This document shows positions 8,813 through 17,677 of a DNA stretch of 64,000 nt, piece by piece (position 1 is the first letter of the stretch; each line of letters starts with the position of its first letter). Both the position numbers and the translations under genes were made by a program. The notes under the pieces are model-generated. The model worked only from the letters and a program-made list of their open reading frames with translations, was not told where the DNA came from and ran no database searches. This DNA is from an uncultured Eubacteriales bacterium (GTDB lineage: Bacteria > Bacillota > Clostridia > Oscillospirales > Acutalibacteraceae). The stretch covers positions 22,947 to 86,946 of the forward strand of contig CAKSHJ010000006.1 of assembly GCA_934457095.1 (NCBI GenBank). Direction: 5' to 3'.

Positions 8813-9622
8813 CTATTTGTATACATTCGTACCGCTGAAAATCTCAATCATCTCTCGGCGCAAACGGTCTGTAATGGCCAGCCGCGCCTTGGGAGAAAGC
8901 TCATACACATCGGTATTAAACAAATAATTCTGCAATTCAATTTCCTTGATCAGCAGCTTGGTATGAAACAAATTTGCCTGATAGACATTTACATCAATGG
9001 CATCGTATTTCTGCAAAGTTTCCGCTGCAATATAATCCTGAATTGAGGTGATATCATGGTCAATGAATAACTTATTGCCGTGGTTATCGCGCGTAAAGCC
9101 GCGCACACGGTAATCGGCGGTAATAATATCCGAGTCAAAGCTGCCGATCAAATAATCCAACGCATTCAACGGAGAGATTTCTCCGCAGGTAGCAACATCT
9201 ATGTCCACACGAAAGGTAGAAATACAGTTATCCGGGTGGTACTCCGGGTAGGTATGCACCGTAACATGACTTTTATCCAAGTGGGCAAGCACAGTATCTC
9301 TTGCCGCCAAATGTCCGTGATTACAAGACTGGTCCATCATTTCATCGGGCATATCGTTCTCGCTGATAAGCACAGTAACGCTTGCACCCTGAGGGTCATA
9401 GTCCTGCTTACTGATATTCAGCACGTGCGCACCGATAATCTCGGTAACATCGCATAAAATTCGGGTCAGTCTCTCCGAGTTATACTGCTCGTCAATATAA
9501 GCAACATAATCCTTTTGAGCGCGCTCACTTTTTGCATAGCACACATCATAGATGTTAAAGCTAAGTGTTTTGGTAAGATTGTTAAAGCCGTATAAAGTCA
9601 GCTTATTTTCCAACCCTAACAT
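8813..9622 (-). CDS. speD: S-adenosylmethionine decarboxylase proenzyme
   Basis: 269-residue enzyme of the long Escherichia coli type that makes the aminopropyl donor for spermidine. The proenzyme cleaves itself between K117 and S118 ([16 protein letters not shown]) to create the pyruvoyl cofactor. The region [20 protein letters not shown] matches the usual family N-terminus, and a GGAAAGG site precedes ATG 9622; the longer open frame to 9760 runs over the promoter and the 3' end of nfo, so it is rejected. First gene of the polyamine operon. Confidence 0.95.
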   Translation of the reverse strand: MLGLENKLTLYGFNNLTKTLSFNIYDVCYAKSERAQKDYVAYIDEQYNSERLTRILCDVTEIIGAHVLNISKQDYDPQGASVTVLISENDMPDEMMDQSCNHGHLAARDTVLAHLDKSHVTVHTYPEYHPDNCISTFRVDIDVATCGEISPLNALDYLIGSFDSDIITADYRVRGFTRDNHGNKLFIDHDITSIQDYIAAETLQKYDAIDVNVYQANLFHTKLLIKEIELQNYLFNTDVYELSPKARLAITDRLRREMIEIFSGTNVYK

Positions 9623-9653
9623 CACTACCTTTCCATAGAAATACCTAAAAAAG

Positions 9654-9682
9654 ATGATATATGAAAATAACAAAAAAGTCAA
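9654..9682 (-). promoter_or_regulatory. Promoter of the polyamine operon
   Basis: Minus strand TTGACT (9677-9682), 17-base spacer, TATCAT (9654-9659); the predicted start leaves a leader of about 25 bases before speD. Confidence 0.7.
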
Positions 9683-9701
9683 TATAAACTTCGGCAATCC
9701 T

Positions 9702-10535
9702 TTAACCGGTATACCGTTCCCGCAGCAGCGCAATTTCTTTTGCATAGCCGTCGGCTTCATTCGGAGTTTCCAGACAAAACGGCAAATGCCGCAGCTTTGG
9801 ATGATTGATAATCGCTGTAATCGCCTCTAATCCAATGCTGCCCTCCCCGATTTTCTCATGCCGGTCCTTGTGACTGCAAATGGGATTTTTGCTGTCGTTT
9901 AAATGCACGGCACATAGCCTGTTTAAACCAATCACACGGTCAAATTCGGCAAGTACGCCGTCCAAATCGTTTACAATATCATACCCGGCGTCGTATACAT
10001 GACAGGTATCTAAGCAAACGCCCAGCTTTTCCTGCAATTGCACCCCGTCTATAATTTCCCGCAGCTCCTCAAATCGGCTGCCGATTTCGCTGCCCTTACC
10101 CGCCATAGTCTCCAGCAAAACCGTGGTAGTCTGCTCCGGTTTTAATATGACATTCAGAGTCTGTACAATTTGCATAATGCCCTGCTGTATTCCCTGCCCT
10201 ACATGACTGCCGGGGTGAAAATTATAAAATTGCCCCGGCAAATACTCCATGCGTTCCAAATCGTCGACCATGGTTTCCAGTGCAAATTCTCGTGTGCGCC
10301 CGGCCGGGGAACACGGATTCAAAGTATATGGCGCGTGCGCCACAATATGCCCAAAATGATGCTCTTCCATGAACGCAAGCAATGCGTTTATATCCTGTAA
10401 ATCGAGCGCTTTTACTTTACTACCTCGTGGATTTCTGGTGAAAAATTGAAAGGTATTGGCGCCCAATTGCAGAGCCTGCTGTCCCATGTGTAAAAAACCT
10501 TTTGCACACGACAAATGACACCCGATTTGTAACAT
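9702..10535 (-). CDS. nfo: Endonuclease IV (AP endonuclease)
   Basis: 277-residue TIM-barrel enzyme that cuts DNA at abasic sites during base excision repair. Zinc-binding signatures are visible: [31 protein letters not shown] and AVHLNDSKN. The start at 10535 follows GCGGAGGGAAAATTT; an upstream extension into ogt is rejected. It forms a DNA-repair pair with ogt, 17 bases upstream. Confidence 0.95.
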   Translation of the reverse strand: MLQIGCHLSCAKGFLHMGQQALQLGANTFQFFTRNPRGSKVKALDLQDINALLAFMEEHHFGHIVAHAPYTLNPCSPAGRTREFALETMVDDLERMEYLPGQFYNFHPGSHVGQGIQQGIMQIVQTLNVILKPEQTTTVLLETMAGKGSEIGSRFEELREIIDGVQLQEKLGVCLDTCHVYDAGYDIVNDLDGVLAEFDRVIGLNRLCAVHLNDSKNPICSHKDRHEKIGEGSIGLEAITAIINHPKLRHLPFCLETPNEADGYAKEIALLRERYTG

Positions 10536-10552
10536 AAATTTTCCCTCCGCTT

Positions 10553-11023
10553 CTATCTTTTCCGCATAACCCCACAATTACGCTCCAATTCCAATAAAAA
10601 TTGTTTGCGTTCCAGTCCGTCGGCATAACCTGTGAGCGCTCCGTTTGACCCTACCACTCTATGACACGGGATTACAATATCGATAGGATTATGATGATTT
10701 GCCATGCCGACTGCCCGACAGGCCTTTGGACTACCGATTTCGGCGGCAATTTGAGCATAAGTACGAGTCTGACCGTAGGGTATGGCCTGCAGCGCCTGCC
10801 AAACTTTTTGCTGAAACGGCGTACCTTTAGGCTTTAGGGGCAACGAAAAACTCTGTTGTTGGCCCTGAAAATACGCATTGAGCTGTTGTTTAGCGGCAAG
10901 GAGTAACAGCGTTTGTTGTTCGGGGTATTGTAAATTGCGAAAGCTGATTCTAATAATTGCGTCGGCCTCCTGCGCAATATAGATGGTACCTATAGCAGTT
11001 TGCAGCGTAAGTTGTATGGGCAT
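10553..11023 (-). CDS. ogt: Methylated-DNA-protein-cysteine methyltransferase
   Basis: 156-residue suicide repair protein that moves the alkyl group from O6-alkylguanine to its own cysteine, here in [10 protein letters not shown]. The DNA-binding helix ([24 protein letters not shown]) region is typical. ATG 11023 follows AGAGGTG by six bases; GTG 11032 is an alternative. It is transcribed with nfo. Confidence 0.93.
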   Translation of the reverse strand: MPIQLTLQTAIGTIYIAQEADAIIRISFRNLQYPEQQTLLLLAAKQQLNAYFQGQQQSFSLPLKPKGTPFQQKVWQALQAIPYGQTRTYAQIAAEIGSPKACRAVGMANHHNPIDIVIPCHRVVGSNGALTGYADGLERKQFLLELERNCGVMRKR

Positions 11024-11083
11024 ACTATGCACCTCTTTTTTTTAAAAAGAAACACCCGAACGCAAAATGCGCCCGGATGCATT

Positions 11084-11173
11084 TGGCGGAGAAAGAGGGA
11101 TTTGAACCCTCGCGCCGGTTACCCGACCTACTCCCTTAGCAGGGGAGCCCCTTCACCACTTGGGTATTTCTCC
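11084..11173 (-). tRNA. tRNA-Ser(GCT)
   Basis: Acceptor GGAGAAA/TTTCTCC, G discriminator, encoded CCA, anticodon loop CTGCTAA, long variable arm, T-loop GGTTCAAATCC. A G+C-rich hairpin followed by a T-run on its 3' side (about 11046-11080) looks like its terminator. Confidence 0.95.
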
Positions 11174-11223
11174 AAAACAGTGTATTGACTGCCATCTATC
11201 CATAAAAATTGAAACGTGCAAAC

Positions 11224-11312
11224 TGGCGGAGGAGAAGAGATTCGAACTCTTGGTCCCTTGCGGGATCACTAGTTTTCAAGACTAGCTCCTTAAACCACTC
11301 GGACACTCCTCC
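11224..11312 (-). tRNA. tRNA-Ser(TGA)
   Basis: Acceptor GGAGGAG/CTCCTCC, encoded CCA, anticodon loop CTTGAAA giving TGA, class II long variable arm. It lies between the other serine tRNA and tRNA-Gln in the same direction, so the three are probably cotranscribed. Confidence 0.95.
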
Positions 11313-11366
11313 GTATTCGACAACGCTGTTTACTATACCATGCAAAGCGGCGTTTGTCAATGCTTT

Positions 11367-11440
11367 TGGCTGCGGTACTAGGATTCGAACCCAGACAAAC
11401 AGAGTCAGAGTCTGCTGTGCTACCATTACACAATACCGCA
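11367..11440 (-). tRNA. tRNA-Gln(CTG)
   Basis: 74 bases with CCA. Acceptor TGCGGTA/TACCGCA, D-loop AATGGTAGCAC, anticodon loop CTCTGAC in a GCAGA/TCTGT stem, T-loop GGTTCGAATCC. Confidence 0.93.
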
Positions 11441-11528
11441 ATATTTTTGGACGGTAACATTTATTATAGCAAAATCCCTGTGTTTGTCAATAGATTGTCG
11501 GTAAAAATTATGACTTTCAAAAATTTCT

Positions 11529-12785
11529 TTATTTTGTTCGTTTTATACTCTTAGCTGCAGCTTTTCCTGCGGTAATACCGCTTATCCATGCCCAGTGCAG
11601 GTTATATCCCCCGCACTCTCCGTCTATATTCAAAATTTCCCCGGAAAAATACAGCCCCTTGCAACGAGTCGATTCCAAATTACCTGAAATTTGCCGCAAC
11701 GAAACACCGCCGGCAGTAGTTTGCGCCTGTTTCCAATCTGTCACTCCAATACACGGAAAGGCAAGTCCTTTTATCGCATTAGCAATATTCGTCAAATCCG
11801 TTTTCCGCAATTCCTTTGCCGCCGCATTCTTTTTATTCGACAATACTCTTTTTACAATGCTTTCTCCAACTAACTTGTTTATAAAACCTTTTAACAACTC
11901 TGCTGCCGGTTGATTCGGAAAAAGCTGTGCCGTATACTCAAGTTGCTTGGTTATGGTAAAGACGGTATGCTCAGGCATAAAATCTAAAATCACCTCAGGC
12001 TGTCGCCTTTTTGCGCATAAAAGAGCCACATGGCGTGAAAATTGGAACATACAAATACCGGAAAGTCCCTGCTCGGTAAATTGCACCTCGCCTTTTTCAA
12101 GACAAATCACCTTACCGTTGCATTTCAAAACAGCAGTAACCGGACATCGCATACCCTTTAAACCTTTTACAAATTCCGGCGGTGTTTTTAACGCAGTAAG
12201 CGCCGGGTATAGCGGCGTTACTATATGACCAAACGAACTTGCCAACGCATAGCCGTTTATTCCGCAACCCAATTGCGGAGCCGCTTTGCCGCCTGTTGCG
12301 AGAATCACTTTTTTCGCGATAAGCGTTTGTCCATTGACGCTTTCGATGAAAAATACGCCGTTTTCGTTTTTTAGTCTGCAAACCGGAAATTCACAAATCG
12401 TTTCCACTTGCAAGGTCTCTGCCCGCAAACGAAGCATGTCCAGTACAGATGAGGCCTGCAGACTGTGTGGATAAACTCTGCCTTGAGTTTCCTCTTTGCA
12501 CAGCAGCCCCATTTCCCGAAACCACTCTATCAGCCGCTTAGGCGGGTAGGTGTGCAATATAGCTTCTACCGCACCGGGATTGCCGTAGTAATGTTTTACC
12601 GTGGCGTGCATATTGGTTAAATTGCACCTTCCATTGCCGGTGGCAAGCAATTTTCTACCTACTTTGGGAGCGCCCTCCAATAGCGTAACGGAAAAAGGCT
12701 GTTTTAAAATTTGCGCCGCGGCAATGGCTGCGGCAAAACCCGAGGCTCCCCCGCCTATGACCGCAACGCCTGTGTGTTTTTGCAT
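11529..12785 (-). CDS. FAD-dependent oxidoreductase of the HI0933/BaiN family
   Basis: 418-residue flavoprotein. The N-terminal dinucleotide-binding motif is GGGASGFAAAIAAA, followed by the family segment RKLLATGNGRCNLTNM and the C-terminal FAD segment LYFSGEILNIDGECGGYNL. Members include BaiN, implicated in bile-acid dehydroxylation, but most are uncharacterised, so no substrate is assigned. The start at 12785 follows GGGGAG by seven bases. It stands alone, divergent from the MarR gene. Confidence 0.85.
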   Translation of the reverse strand: MQKHTGVAVIGGGASGFAAAIAAAQILKQPFSVTLLEGAPKVGRKLLATGNGRCNLTNMHATVKHYYGNPGAVEAILHTYPPKRLIEWFREMGLLCKEETQGRVYPHSLQASSVLDMLRLRAETLQVETICEFPVCRLKNENGVFFIESVNGQTLIAKKVILATGGKAAPQLGCGINGYALASSFGHIVTPLYPALTALKTPPEFVKGLKGMRCPVTAVLKCNGKVICLEKGEVQFTEQGLSGICMFQFSRHVALLCAKRRQPEVILDFMPEHTVFTITKQLEYTAQLFPNQPAAELLKGFINKLVGESIVKRVLSNKKNAAAKELRKTDLTNIANAIKGLAFPCIGVTDWKQAQTTAGGVSLRQISGNLESTRCKGLYFSGEILNIDGECGGYNLHWAWISGITAGKAAAKSIKRTK

Positions 12786-12890
12786 GAGTTTTCTCCCCTT
12801 TTTTGAGCGGTTTATATTTTTAGTATAACGCATTTTGCCTTTGTATGTAAAGTGGTTGTGTAGAAATCGGAATTTATGCCAAAATATAGA

Positions 12891-12918
12891 TTGACAAGAA
12901 TTTTATTTTCCGTATAAT
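12891..12918 (+). promoter_or_regulatory. Promoter of the marR-ABC exporter operon
   Basis: TTGACA (12891-12896), 16-base spacer, TATAAT (12913-12918): near-consensus sigma-A promoter, immediately followed by the palindromic operator. Confidence 0.8.
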
Positions 12919-12919
12919 A

Positions 12920-12950
12920 GTTAACATGGTTAATTATTAACATCATTAAC
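12920..12950 (+). promoter_or_regulatory. Probable MarR operator
   Basis: A perfect 13-base palindrome GTTAATTATTAAC (12929-12941) is flanked by GTTAAC (12920-12925) and ATTAAC (12945-12950), so four half-sites cover the transcription start directly after the -10 box. The placement suggests that the MarR protein encoded next represses its own operon. Confidence 0.65.
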
Positions 12951-12984
12951 TGTCAATGTGCAGATTGTAGGAGGTGAACCGTTT

Positions 12985-13443
12985 ATGAAAGGCTCGGAAA
13001 CTTTGAAAAATGAGCTTGCTCAGGTATTGGTCAGTCTGCAACGACGCAAAAAATCGTTTGCGACTATGACTAATATCCCTCCGGGAGAGTTTTTTGTACT
13101 GGATTTAATCGGCCGGTATGAGCAGTCCACCCCCGATGGTGTTGCGCTCTCGGTCATTCGTGAGAGCAGTCGGATTTCCGGACCGGCAGTTTCTCAAATG
13201 CTGCGCACACTGGAGAAAAAAGGCTTTGTAACGCGTCTGATTGCAGAACAGGACAGACGCAAAGTATTGGTTTCTTTAACGCCGGGTGGTAAAGAGGTTC
13301 TAACGGCATTTAAAACTATGTTCTTATCCTCTGTGGAACGGGTTTGCGAAGAATTCGGCCCCAAGGATACCGAAACCTTTATTGTTTTACTGCGCCGCTT
13401 TCAGGATATTTTTTACAGTACACCCACTTGCGGTCACACATAA
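12985..13443 (+). CDS. MarR-family transcriptional regulator
   Basis: 152-residue winged-helix repressor (SSRISGPAVSQMLRTLEKKGFVTR recognition helix region followed by the DRRKVLVSLTPGG wing). ATG 12985 follows AGGAGGTGAACC; an in-frame ATG at 12958 lies before the ribosome binding site. It precedes the two ABC exporter genes by 27 bases in one operon, the classical layout of a drug- or metabolite-responsive efflux locus. The inducer is not known. Confidence 0.9.
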   Translation: MKGSETLKNELAQVLVSLQRRKKSFATMTNIPPGEFFVLDLIGRYEQSTPDGVALSVIRESSRISGPAVSQMLRTLEKKGFVTRLIAEQDRRKVLVSLTPGGKEVLTAFKTMFLSSVERVCEEFGPKDTETFIVLLRRFQDIFYSTPTCGHT

Positions 13444-13470
13444 AACAAAAATAGAAAGGAGTTTTTTCAT

Positions 13471-15717
13471 ATGGTAAGATTATTGAAAATCTACTTAAAG
13501 CCGTTTTGGCTCAGTGTAGTCATTTGCGTATTGCTGCTGTTTGGTCAGGCATTCAGCGACCTGAGCCTCCCCCACTATATGTCCGATATTATCAATGTCG
13601 GCATTCAGCAGAGCGGCGTTGAGGAAGCTACGCCAAAAGCAATCAGTGGAAAAGCGCTCTCGTTTTTTAAAATTTTTATGACTCAAGACCAAAAAGAGCG
13701 CATTGACAAAAGCTATACCCTGCGTTCTGTACATGACAAGGGCAAGGAACATGACGAATATGTTAAAAAATACCCACTGCTGCAAACCGAGGATATCTAT
13801 GTATTAAACGGCAATGTTGACGCAGAGGGTTTGACGGAATTAGACAACACTTTTGGTACGGCTACCTGGACCTTTATTTATACCATGCAGTCTTTGGCAA
13901 GTCAGGAGCACGGGCAAGGTGAAGAAACCTCTGCAAACGTGTCTGAGATTGACTTTGCAAAGCTGTACCAAATGCAGCCGCAATTAGAAGCCATGCCAGA
14001 CGGAGTAATCGGAGAAGCCAGAGAAAAAGCAGAAGCGACCGATGATTCCATGTTGGCGCAAAGCGCTGCTATTCTAAACGGTAGCTTCTACCAAGAGCTG
14101 GGTATGGATAAGGGAAATTTGCAAACAACTTATATTTTAATTGCCGGAGCAAAAATGCTGGCACTTTCCTTTGCAGGCGGCATCGCTTCCATTTTGGTAT
14201 GCCTGTTGGCCTCTCGTATTGCAGCGGGCGTTTCCCGCAATCTGCGCCGTAATGTTTTTCGTAAAGTCACCTCTTTTTCCAACAATGAATTCGATGAGTT
14301 TACCACCTCTTCCCTCATTACACGCACTACCAATGATATTACTCAAATTCAGCTTTTGCTGATTATGGGTATTCGTATGATGTGCTATGCTCCGATTATG
14401 GCCATCGGAGGCACTTCTATGGCGGTAGCAACTTCCCCTTCTATGGGTTGGATTATTGCTCTTGCCTGCGGTATGCTGTTTTTACTGGTAGGCGTTATTT
14501 TTACGGTGGCTATGCCCAAATTCAAAATTATGCAAAAGCTCATTGACCGCTTGAATTTGGTGGCAAGAGAAAATTTAAACGGTATGACGGTAATTCGCGC
14601 CTTTGGCACCGAGGACTTTGAAAAAAAGCGTTTTGACAAAGCCAATTTAGAGGTAGGTAAAACACAGTTGTTTACCAATCGTGTTATGGTATTTTTAATG
14701 CCGGTTATGATGTTCATTATGAACGGTATTTGTCTGCTGGTGGTCTGGGTCGGCGCACATCAGGTGGCAAACGGCGGCATTCAAGTGGGCAGTATGATGG
14801 CCTTTATGCAATATTGCATGCAGGTAATCATCGCATTTTTAATGCTCTCGGTTGTATTTATTATTGTGCCCAGAGCTGCGGTTTCTGCCGGCAGAATCAA
14901 TGAAGTGCTGGCAAAGGAGCCTAGCGTACAAGACCCGGTACAACCCAAACATTTTGAGAAAAATGTAAAAGGCGTGGTGGAATTTTGCAATGTAGGCTTT
15001 CGTTATGCCGGCGCTGACGAGGAAGTTTTAAGCAACATTTCCTTTACCGCAATCCCCGGACAGACTACGGCATTTATCGGTTCTACGGGTGCGGGTAAGT
15101 CTACTCTTGTCAATTTGATCCCTCGCTTTTATGACGCGACCTCCGGAGAGGTGCTGATTGACGGCGTGAATGTGAAAGATGTTTCTCAACAGGAACTGCA
15201 TGACAAAATCGGTTATGTACCGCAAAAAGGCGTATTGCTTTCGGGTACGATTGCTTCGAACCTGCGCTATGGCGACGAAAATGCCTCGGAAGCGGAACTA
15301 AAAACTGCTGCCGATATTGCACAGGCAACCGATTTTATTACGAAAAAGCCAGAGGGTTTTGACAGTTCCATTTCCGAGGGCGGCACGAATGTTTCCGGCG
15401 GGCAAAAGCAACGCCTTTCCATTGCTCGCGCCTTGGTGAAAAAACCGGAAATTTTTATTTTTGACGACAGCTTCTCTGCCCTGGACTTTAAAACGGACGC
15501 GGCATTGCGCAAATCTTTAAAGGAAAATTTGGCAGACGCTACCGTTTTAATTGTGGCACAGCGCATCAGCACCATTATGCATGCCGAGCAAATTATTGTA
15601 TTGGACGAAGGTAAAATTGTAGGCAAGGGCACGCATGAGGAGCTGCTAAAAACCTGCAAAACCTATTATGAAATTGCATCGTCACAACTTTCAAAGGAGG
15701 AGTTAGAGCATGAATAA
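13471..15717 (+). CDS. ABC exporter half-transporter with degenerate ATPase site
   Basis: 748-residue membrane-ATPase fusion, first half of a heterodimer. It has a transmembrane segment at the N-terminus, an unusually large charged insertion at about residues 50-200 between TM1 and TM2, then the remaining core. Walker A GSTGAGKST is at about residue 536, the signature is NVSGGQKQRLS, and Walker B reads IFIFDDSFSALD: Asp replaces the catalytic Glu, as in the BmrC/TM287 type subunits. It overlaps its partner by eight bases. Substrate unknown; multidrug export is the family norm. Confidence 0.92.
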   Translation: MVRLLKIYLKPFWLSVVICVLLLFGQAFSDLSLPHYMSDIINVGIQQSGVEEATPKAISGKALSFFKIFMTQDQKERIDKSYTLRSVHDKGKEHDEYVKKYPLLQTEDIYVLNGNVDAEGLTELDNTFGTATWTFIYTMQSLASQEHGQGEETSANVSEIDFAKLYQMQPQLEAMPDGVIGEAREKAEATDDSMLAQSAAILNGSFYQELGMDKGNLQTTYILIAGAKMLALSFAGGIASILVCLLASRIAAGVSRNLRRNVFRKVTSFSNNEFDEFTTSSLITRTTNDITQIQLLLIMGIRMMCYAPIMAIGGTSMAVATSPSMGWIIALACGMLFLLVGVIFTVAMPKFKIMQKLIDRLNLVARENLNGMTVIRAFGTEDFEKKRFDKANLEVGKTQLFTNRVMVFLMPVMMFIMNGICLLVVWVGAHQVANGGIQVGSMMAFMQYCMQVIIAFLMLSVVFIIVPRAAVSAGRINEVLAKEPSVQDPVQPKHFEKNVKGVVEFCNVGFRYAGADEEVLSNISFTAIPGQTTAFIGSTGAGKSTLVNLIPRFYDATSGEVLIDGVNVKDVSQQELHDKIGYVPQKGVLLSGTIASNLRYGDENASEAELKTAADIAQATDFITKKPEGFDSSISEGGTNVSGGQKQRLSIARALVKKPEIFIFDDSFSALDFKTDAALRKSLKENLADATVLIVAQRISTIMHAEQIIVLDEGKIVGKGTHEELLKTCKTYYEIASSQLSKEELEHE

Positions 15718-17614
15718 TCAGGAAAAACAATTTAAGACTTCTCCACGGCCGGGCGGCGGTATGTTCGGTGGTCCTCCTGCTGCCGGCCCTGCTGAAAAAC
15801 CTAAGAATTTCAAACAATCCTTCGGCAAATTGCTGCGCTATATGGGCAAATTCAAATTTTTAATGCTATTGGTTTTTCTATTTGCCATTTGCTCTACCAT
15901 ATTCACCATTGTCGGCCCCAAAATTTTAGGCATGGCCACCACCAAGCTATACGAGGGCATTATGGGTAGTGTTTCCGGCAACGGTACTGGCATTGATTTT
16001 GGCTATATTGGCGTAATTGCCTTAATTTTAATCGGTCTGTATTTGGTCAGCCTGCTGTTCGGATATTTACAGGGACATTTAATGTCCAAGGTAACTATGG
16101 AGGTCACCTATAACTTAAGAAAAGATATTTCCAATAAAATGTACAGGCTGCCGTTCCAATATTACGACGGCACCTCCAACGGTGAAATTTTGTCCTACAT
16201 CACCAATGATGTGGATACCATTTCTCAAAGTCTGAACCAAAGCGCTACGCAAATCATCACCTCTGTTACTACAGTTATCGGTATTTTAATTATGATGCTG
16301 ACCATTAGCTGGGAAATGACGCTGGTTGCGCTTGTCATTGTACCGATTTCCATGGGAATTATCTCGCTGATTATGAAAAAATCGCAAAAGCACTTTATGG
16401 CGCAGCAAACCTATTTGGGACATGTAAACGGTCATGTGGAGGAAATGTATGCAAGCCATGTGGTGATTAAAGCGTTTAACAAGGAGCAAGAATCGGCTAA
16501 AATTTTTGACGGCTATAACGATACCCTTTATAAATCCGCATGGAAATCGCAGTTTATGTCCGGTTTGTTAATGCCTATTGTTTTATTTGTAGGCAATTTG
16601 GGCTATGTGGGAATTTGTATTTTAGGCGGTTATCTTTCGGTTACCACCGGCCTGCCCGTGGGTAATATTCAGGCATTCATGCAATATGTACGCCAATTTA
16701 CCCAACCAATCTCTCAAATTGCCAATATCTCGAATATTTTACAGCAAACTGCCGCAGCTTCAGAGCGTGTATTCCACTTCTTGGAACAGGACGAGGAAGT
16801 ACCGGAGGCTGCGCACCCTATTACCGTACAGCACGACAAAAATGCTGCCGAAACCGCTGACTGTATCCACCCGCATGGTAAGGTGATATTTGACCATGTA
16901 CATTTCGGCTATACTCCGGAGCGCACGATCATCCATGACTTTTCCGCTGTGGTAGAACCCGGCCAAAAGGTGGCTATTGTAGGACCGACCGGTGCGGGTA
17001 AAACCACCATCGTAAAATTGCTGATGCGCTTTTACGATGTAAATTCCGGTGCAATTTTGATTGACGGGCATGATTTGCGGGAATTTGCAAGAAAAGATTT
17101 ACGCTCAATGTTCGGTATGGTAGTGCAGGATACCTGGCTGTATAATGCCTCCATTGAGGATAACATTCGCTACGGTAAACTCAATGCCTCCACCGAAGAG
17201 GTAATTGCCGCGGCCAAGGCAGCTCAGGTTGACCACTTTGTCAGAACCTTCCCGGAGGGATACAAAACGCTTTTAAACGAGGAAACCAATAATGTTTCCC
17301 AAGGACAAAAGCAGCTTTTGACCATTGCCCGGGCAATTTTGGCAGACCCGGAAATTTTAATTCTGGACGAAGCCACCAGCAGTGTGGATACCAGAACCGA
17401 AATTTTAATTCAGAAGGCGATGGATCATTTAATGCAAGGCAGAACCAGCTTTGTCATTGCGCATCGATTGTCTACCATTAAAAACGCCGACACCATTTTG
17501 GTTATGAAAGACGGCGATATTATTGAACAGGGCAACCATGAGGAATTGCTTGCAAAAGGCGGATTTTATGCCGGTCTTTACAACAGTCAATTTGACCAAG
17601 GTGAAGAAGAATAA
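15710..17614 (+). CDS. ABC exporter half-transporter with catalytic ATPase site
   Basis: 634-residue partner of the preceding protein. Six-helix core, Walker A GPTGAGKTT at about residue 424, signature NVSQGQKQLLT (Gln in place of the second Gly) and a complete Walker B EILILDEATSSVD. The complementary degeneracy of the two subunits is typical of BmrCD/LmrCD heterodimers with one active ATP site. Pro/Gly-rich N-terminal tail (residues 10-30). Ends before a strong terminator. Confidence 0.92.
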   Translation: MNNQEKQFKTSPRPGGGMFGGPPAAGPAEKPKNFKQSFGKLLRYMGKFKFLMLLVFLFAICSTIFTIVGPKILGMATTKLYEGIMGSVSGNGTGIDFGYIGVIALILIGLYLVSLLFGYLQGHLMSKVTMEVTYNLRKDISNKMYRLPFQYYDGTSNGEILSYITNDVDTISQSLNQSATQIITSVTTVIGILIMMLTISWEMTLVALVIVPISMGIISLIMKKSQKHFMAQQTYLGHVNGHVEEMYASHVVIKAFNKEQESAKIFDGYNDTLYKSAWKSQFMSGLLMPIVLFVGNLGYVGICILGGYLSVTTGLPVGNIQAFMQYVRQFTQPISQIANISNILQQTAAASERVFHFLEQDEEVPEAAHPITVQHDKNAAETADCIHPHGKVIFDHVHFGYTPERTIIHDFSAVVEPGQKVAIVGPTGAGKTTIVKLLMRFYDVNSGAILIDGHDLREFARKDLRSMFGMVVQDTWLYNASIEDNIRYGKLNASTEEVIAAAKAAQVDHFVRTFPEGYKTLLNEETNNVSQGQKQLLTIARAILADPEILILDEATSSVDTRTEILIQKAMDHLMQGRTSFVIAHRLSTIKNADTILVMKDGDIIEQGNHEELLAKGGFYAGLYNSQFDQGEEE

Positions 17615-17631
17615 AATTCCTGCCCCAAATA

Positions 17632-17672
17632 AAAAAGCCGTTACAGCTACTGCAATGCTGTAACGGCTTTTT
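17632..17672. terminator. Bidirectional terminator between the exporter and recQ
   Basis: 16-base perfect stem AAAAAGCCGTTACAGC with its complement, loop of nine, A-run and T-run on the two sides; serves the convergent genes. Confidence 0.9.
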
Positions 17673-17677
17673 ACCCT

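Noticed and set aside
11100..11460. Open frames across the Ser and Gln tRNA genes
   Set aside because: They are translations of tRNA sequence and its flanks, a common artefact.
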